A DNA stretch of 27,414 nt from Oribacterium sp. UBA4274 (lineage in GTDB: Bacteria > Bacillota > Clostridia > Lachnospirales > Lachnospiraceae), in contig DGVW01000116.1 in NCBI GenBank assembly GCA_002396005.1, forward strand, positions 1-27,414, given 5' to 3'. Numbering within the stretch: position 1 is the first letter of the stretch; each line of letters starts with the position of its first letter. Under the pieces are notes generated by a model, which worked only from the letters and a program-made list of their open reading frames with translations, was not told the DNA's origin and searched no databases. Shown in pieces: positions 23,709 through 27,414 of this stretch. The translations under genes were made by a program, and so were the position numbers.

Positions 23709-24560
23709 ATGGGAACGGTATATGCTGTTGGCTTCGGGCCCGGAGATGTCAGATACGAGACATTGGAGGCAAGAGAAGTGCTGTCCGGTGCCGATGTGAT
23801 AGTTGGATATAAAACCTATGCAGATATAATCAGGAAACAGTTTCCGGAGAAGGAGTTTGTGATTTCCGGGATGCGTGAGGAAGAGAAACGTTGTAAAAAG
23901 GCAATGGAGCTTGCGGCAGCAGGTAAAAATGTTGCTGTTATTTCATCAGGTGACGCAGAGGTTTACGGTATGGCGGGGCTGTTGTATGAACTTTCGGAGA
24001 AGGAAGAATACTTCGGAGTTCAGGTGAAAACTGTTCCGGGACTTTCTGCGGTACTAAGCGGAGGTGCTGTGCTGGGTGCACCTGTTGGGCATGATTTCTG
24101 TGTGATCAGTTTATCAGATCTGCTGACTCCATGGGAAGTTATAGAGAAAAGGTTGAGAGCAGCAGCCGAAGCTGATTTTATCATCGTAATATATAATCCT
24201 GTCAGTCATAAAAGGCTTGAAAAGTATAAAAGAGCCTGCAAGATACTTGAAGAGATACTTCCTTCCGATAGAGTATGCGGATACGTCAGAAACATCGGAA
24301 GAGATGGCTGCAGGAGCAGGATATTTTTGCTTCATGAGCTGCAGGAACTGGGATGCACAGCGTCAGTTTCCGGGGATGCTGCAGATACATCATCAAAAGA
24401 AAATACTGCAAATTGTCCGGATAATGTTTATGAGGAAGTATCTAAGAAAACGGCTGAGATAGATATGCTTACCACTATTTTTATCGGGAATTCAGAAACC
24501 AGAGTCCTGGAAACGCCGGATGGTCCGAGGATGGTGACACCAAGAGGATACAGGATTTAA
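23709..24560 (+). CDS. cbiH: Cobalt-precorrin-3 C17-methyltransferase (ring contraction)
   Basis: The 283-residue corrin methylase shows the family start GTVYAVGFGPGD, a GDAEVYGMAGLLYE motif (about 79-92) and VPGLSAVLSGGAVLGAPVGHDFC. In the anaerobic pathway CbiH methylates C17 and contracts the ring. The frame opens at 23697, but GGAGG at 23699-23703, five bases before the ATG at 23709, and the family N-terminus favour the later start. The usual length is about 240; the extra part is a Ser/Asp/Glu-rich loop near residues 218-252, just before the conserved TTIFIGNSET. The 105-base gap after cbiG holds no clear promoter or terminator. Confidence 0.94.
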   Translation: MGTVYAVGFGPGDVRYETLEAREVLSGADVIVGYKTYADIIRKQFPEKEFVISGMREEEKRCKKAMELAAAGKNVAVISSGDAEVYGMAGLLYELSEKEEYFGVQVKTVPGLSAVLSGGAVLGAPVGHDFCVISLSDLLTPWEVIEKRLRAAAEADFIIVIYNPVSHKRLEKYKRACKILEEILPSDRVCGYVRNIGRDGCRSRIFLLHELQELGCTASVSGDAADTSSKENTANCPDNVYEEVSKKTAEIDMLTTIFIGNSETRVLETPDGPRMVTPRGYRI

Positions 24561-24574
24561 TATATAGGAGATAT

Positions 24575-25459
24575 ATGCATATATTTTTGTTTGGAGGCAC
24601 AACAGAGGGGCGAAAGATCGCAGATTATATTGCGAGGAGTAATGAAGAAAAGAATATAGCTGGCCTCTATGATTTTCTGGAAACTGATGTCTATGTGGCT
24701 ACAGATTACGGAGCGAGTCTTCTTCCAAAAGAAAAACATGTACGGGTTCATGTAGGGAGACTTGATGCAGAAGAAATGTTCGGACTCTTCAGACAGGCAG
24801 TGCTGAGAGAAGAAGATGAAGGCTCCGATGCATCTCAGGTTCTGGTTATAGATGCGACACATCCGTATGCAGCGGCTGTGACGGAAAATATAGTTGATGC
24901 CTGCATAAGAGCAGAGGTTCCCTGTATAAGGGTTTACAGACCGTATGGGAGACTTTCCAGCAGGGAAATGCTTGAGAGAGGCAGCAGTGACTTTCTGTAT
25001 TTCGATACCATAAAGGATGCGGCCTCGTGGCTGAAAACCATATACAGCAGTGAAGTAGGCATCCGGAAAAACATACTTATAACTACAGGCTCCAAAGAAC
25101 TTGAGGAGTACAGGGTCATACCAAGCTATCAGGATTACTGTTATGTTCGTGCACTTCCGACCCTGGAGGTTTTGGAAAAATGCTCGAAACTCGGATTCAG
25201 AAGAGACAGGCTGATCCTGATGCAGGGACCCTTTAAAGAAGACATGAATCTGGCACAGATGAGATATGCGGACGCAGGATTTCTGGTCACAAAAGACTCC
25301 GGTGAGATAGGCGGCTTTCCTGAAAAGTGTGATGCCGCAATAGAACTGGGAGTGAGAGTCCTCGTGATAGGACGTCCAAAAGAAGCCCTGGTGCCAAACG
25401 AAGACTGGTATCAGGTTGTTTCGCTTCAGGAAGTACTAAAGTTCATTGATTTATTGTAA
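24575..25459 (+). CDS. cbiJ: Cobalt-precorrin-6A reductase
   Basis: The 294-residue protein reduces a double bond of cobalt-precorrin-6A with NAD(P)H (CbiJ/CobK family). It begins with the nucleotide-binding strand HIFLFGGTTEGRKIA, has the conserved VIDATHPYAAAVTENI block, and later LILMQGPFKEDMNLAQM and TKDSGEIGGFPEKCDAA, all typical of the family. Several loops are longer than usual (for example REEDEGSDASQ before VIDATHP), bringing it above the common ~250 residues. GGAG lies seven bases before the ATG. It follows cbiH by 14 bases and precedes cbiE-cbiT by 21 bases in one transcript. Confidence 0.93.
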   Translation: MHIFLFGGTTEGRKIADYIARSNEEKNIAGLYDFLETDVYVATDYGASLLPKEKHVRVHVGRLDAEEMFGLFRQAVLREEDEGSDASQVLVIDATHPYAAAVTENIVDACIRAEVPCIRVYRPYGRLSSREMLERGSSDFLYFDTIKDAASWLKTIYSSEVGIRKNILITTGSKELEEYRVIPSYQDYCYVRALPTLEVLEKCSKLGFRRDRLILMQGPFKEDMNLAQMRYADAGFLVTKDSGEIGGFPEKCDAAIELGVRVLVIGRPKEALVPNEDWYQVVSLQEVLKFIDLL

Positions 25460-25480
25460 ATTGTAAAGGAGAAAAGACAT

Positions 25481-26803
25481 ATGAGAACCATAAATCTAAT
25501 CGGTGTAGGCCCGGGAAGTCCCGATATGATAACAGCCCGTGCCTTGAAAGCCATAAGGGAATCAGATATTTTGATCGGAGCTTCACGGGCACTTAAAACA
25601 GCCTGTGATGCTTTGGGGGACGATAAAATCGAAACCGTAGAGGCTGTGAAAACAGAAGAAATGGTGAGCTTCATAAGAGAACACCGGGACAAGAAAGTGA
25701 TATCTGCTGTTTTTACCGGTGACACCAGCGTTTACAGCGGCGCCATACCACTCCGTAAAGCACTTGAGAATACTGTTAACTACGATGAAAATGATGACTC
25801 TGAGGATGAAGGCAAGAGTGAGACATTTGAAATCAAAAACTATGCCGGAGTTTCCAGCATCCAGTATTTCCTCAGCAAAAGGTCTGTAAGCATGGCCAAT
25901 GTCAAGCTGGTCAGTCTCCACGGACGTCATAAGGATATGGTGCCTCTCATACGTGAAAACAAGTTCGTTTGTGCTCTTCTAGGAAGTGAAGATACGGTTT
26001 CCAACATTGCGGAAGAACTCATTCAGTTCGGACTAAGTTCCGTCAAGATCATCGTAGGTGAGAGACTGAGCTATGAGGATGAGAGCTTCACTGTCGGCAC
26101 CACACGAGAGATAAGAGGCAAGATGTTTGACCGTCTCGCCATTGCCCTTTTTGAAAATGACAATGCCGTGACTCCGGTGCGTTCATACGGTATCGGCGAC
26201 GAACATTTTGAGAGAACAGATGGTATACCTATCACAAAACGAGACGTAAGGGCCCTGAGTCTCTGCAGGCTGGCCATAAAAGATGACAGCATCATCTACG
26301 ATATCGGAGCCGGAACAGGAAGCATGTCAGTGGAAGCCGGTCTTGCCTGTCCTGAGGGCAAAATCATCGCGGTGGAAGTCAATCAGGATGCCATCGATAC
26401 CATAGAAAGAAACAGATATCAGTTCAAGGTCGACAACATCCGTATAATCCGCGGCAAGGCACCGGAATGCTTTGAGGAATATGATATGCAGAAGCCGGGA
26501 GAAAGGAAAAATGTTTCTGATCACGGTCCGCTGCCGATTCCTGACCGAGTATTTATCGGCGGAAGTAAGGGCAATCTTCAGGCGATTGTTGACTGGGCAG
26601 TTGCCATCAATCCATATGTTGTCATCGTTATCAATACAGTGACCCTCGAGTCTGTAGCAGAGGTGCTTGAGATCGAGAGAAGACTTACAGATTACAAGTT
26701 CGAGATGGTAGAGATACAATCAACGGGACTTGAGCGTAAAGGAAGTTATCACATGCATCATGCGGAAAATCCGATAACAATTACGAGGATTTCAAGACGA
26801 TAA
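25481..26803 (+). CDS. cbiET: CbiE-CbiT fusion: cobalt-precorrin-7 C5-methyltransferase and -6B C15-methyltransferase/decarboxylase
   Basis: This 440-residue protein joins two enzymes, as CobL does in the aerobic route. Residues ~1-225 are CbiE, a corrin methylase starting INLIGVGPGSPDMITARAL with GDTSVYSGAI and a GVSSIQYFLSK segment. Residues ~235-440 are CbiT, a Rossmann methyltransferase with the AdoMet loop YDIGAGTGSMSVEAG and IAVEVNQDAIDTIE, then the active-site strand VFIGGSKGNL. Together they methylate C5 and C15 and decarboxylate the acetate on ring C. Two polar loops are added: DENDDSEDEGKSE (about 107-119) in CbiE and a KPGERKNVSDHG loop in CbiT. AAAGGAG precedes the ATG. cbiC, cbiL and the later amidation genes are not in the window. 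Confidence 0.95.
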   Translation: MRTINLIGVGPGSPDMITARALKAIRESDILIGASRALKTACDALGDDKIETVEAVKTEEMVSFIREHRDKKVISAVFTGDTSVYSGAIPLRKALENTVNYDENDDSEDEGKSETFEIKNYAGVSSIQYFLSKRSVSMANVKLVSLHGRHKDMVPLIRENKFVCALLGSEDTVSNIAEELIQFGLSSVKIIVGERLSYEDESFTVGTTREIRGKMFDRLAIALFENDNAVTPVRSYGIGDEHFERTDGIPITKRDVRALSLCRLAIKDDSIIYDIGAGTGSMSVEAGLACPEGKIIAVEVNQDAIDTIERNRYQFKVDNIRIIRGKAPECFEEYDMQKPGERKNVSDHGPLPIPDRVFIGGSKGNLQAIVDWAVAINPYVVIVINTVTLESVAEVLEIERRLTDYKFEMVEIQSTGLERKGSYHMHHAENPITITRISRR

Positions 26804-26911
26804 AATTGAAATCGGAACCGTAAAAAGATAACTGTTTTTATATATTTTGTGTGGGCATGTGTATCACTTAACAGTCGTATATCAGCAAAAGTAAAGGGGG
26901 AATTGAGTTAT

Positions 26912-27414
26912 ATGAAGAGACCATTCCGTTTTATGGTGATAATGTTTCTGCTGGCCTGCATTTTTTCAGCAGAAGCATTTGCAGCAGATAATGTAACGAC
27001 AGCGGAACAGAGCAGCCGGACAGAAAGACATGAACCGGACTGGCATAGTTACAATGGAAAACGTATCGGGGTTCTCACAGGAACCCCGATGGAGGATGTG
27101 GCGAAGGAGTATTTTCCTGACAGTAATCTTGTCTACATCGACAGTTATCCGGACTGCGGTGCCGCGCTGCTTTCCGGGAAAATAGATGCATTTCTTGCAG
27201 ATGAGCCCAATGTAAAGACCATGCACTTTGAAGAGCCTGATATCGATTATATTCACGACAGGATAAGAGAGCAGGATGTAAGTTTTGCTTTCCGAAAGAA
27301 TGATCCCGAAAGCGAAAAGCTGTGTGAAGAGTTCAATGTCTATCTCGCCAAGATAAGGACCAATGGGGTTTTGCAGCTCATGGATGACATCTGGATGGGA
27401 GTGGATGAGTACAG
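26912..27414 (+). CDS. Exported solute-binding-type (SBP_bac_3) protein, truncated by window edge
   Basis: The first 167 residues are present and the frame runs off the right edge. There is a signal peptide (RPFRFMVIMFLLACIFS) with a likely cut after AFA at about residue 24. The rest resembles a family 3 periplasmic-binding fold: YNGKRIGVLTGTPMEDVAKEYFP, then CGAALLSGKIDAFLADEPN and VSFAFRKNDPESEKLCEEF, ending QLMDDIWMG. Lachnospiraceae often fuse such a domain to histidine kinase or GGDEF parts, so this may be a sensor rather than a transport lipoprotein. The missing C-terminus decides. AAGGGGG is 11-12 bases before the ATG. No link with the cobalamin genes is shown beyond proximity. Confidence 0.85.
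   Translation, partial: MKRPFRFMVIMFLLACIFSAEAFAADNVTTAEQSSRTERHEPDWHSYNGKRIGVLTGTPMEDVAKEYFPDSNLVYIDSYPDCGAALLSGKIDAFLADEPNVKTMHFEEPDIDYIHDRIREQDVSFAFRKNDPESEKLCEEFNVYLAKIRTNGVLQLMDDIWMGVDEY

Overview
The window looks like DNA from a low-to-mid GC anaerobic Firmicute, most likely a Lachnospiraceae member of the Butyrivibrio type. The reasons are strong AGGAGG-like ribosome binding sites, a DUF4317-family protein, the anaerobic (cbi-type) cobalamin pathway, and the style of the housekeeping proteins. The genus is inferred from protein style and was not tested by a search. Nearly all genes lie on the + strand.

Layout. 1-4.5 kb: an undetermined partial frame, then two UvrD-superfamily proteins, a HelD-like RNA polymerase recycling factor and a PcrA/UvrD helicase. 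4.6-4.8 kb: a tRNA-Thr(UGU) with its own promoter and a strong terminator. 4.9-7.15 kb: a short DUF4317 protein on the - strand, an unknown protein, a small two-helix membrane protein and a HAD-like phosphatase. 7.3-11.6 kb: envelope and stress proteins (HtrA-type protease, membrane-anchored transglutaminase-like protein, free methionine-R-sulfoxide reductase, rhomboid protease). 11.9-13.0 kb: a primary-type sigma-70 factor. 13.2-15.2 kb: a Ser/Gly-rich small protein and a 493-residue protein of unknown role. 15.17-16.31 kb: a non-coding region holding about 18 iterons (core CCGT-N5-TGTTA), a perfect DnaA box and an AT-rich tract. It is followed at 16.3-17.2 kb by a Rep_3-type plasmid replication initiator. 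17.5-18.4 kb: a complete RNA polymerase alpha subunit gene outside its usual ribosomal-protein operon. 18.6-20.0 kb: a spermidine-synthase-like Rossmann protein and a GlsB/YeaQ-type membrane protein. 20.1-26.8 kb: cobalamin genes cbiD, cbiF, cbiG, cbiH, cbiJ/cobK and a cbiE-cbiT fusion. 26.9 kb to the end: the start of an exported solute-binding-type protein cut by the window edge.

The most interesting signal is the origin. An iteron/Rep_3 replication module of plasmid type sits among core genes (sigma factor, alpha subunit, tRNA, cobalamin synthesis). That is what a chromid or megaplasmid carrying housekeeping genes would look like. Four iterons next to the DnaA box are spaced at exactly 21 bp. 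Further sites matching the iteron core lie scattered over the whole window (64, 5600, 10785, 13142, 19584 and 22343), more than chance should give. Some fall in promoter regions, which suggests the initiator may act on, or be titrated by, sites well outside the origin.

The cobalamin genes would act in one pathway, ring contraction and methylation from cobalt-precorrin-3 to cobalt-precorrin-8. No cobalamin riboswitch is visible. cbiD seems to be read from a promoter that would place the transcript start at the ATG, and this promoter overlaps the -35 box of a divergent promoter.
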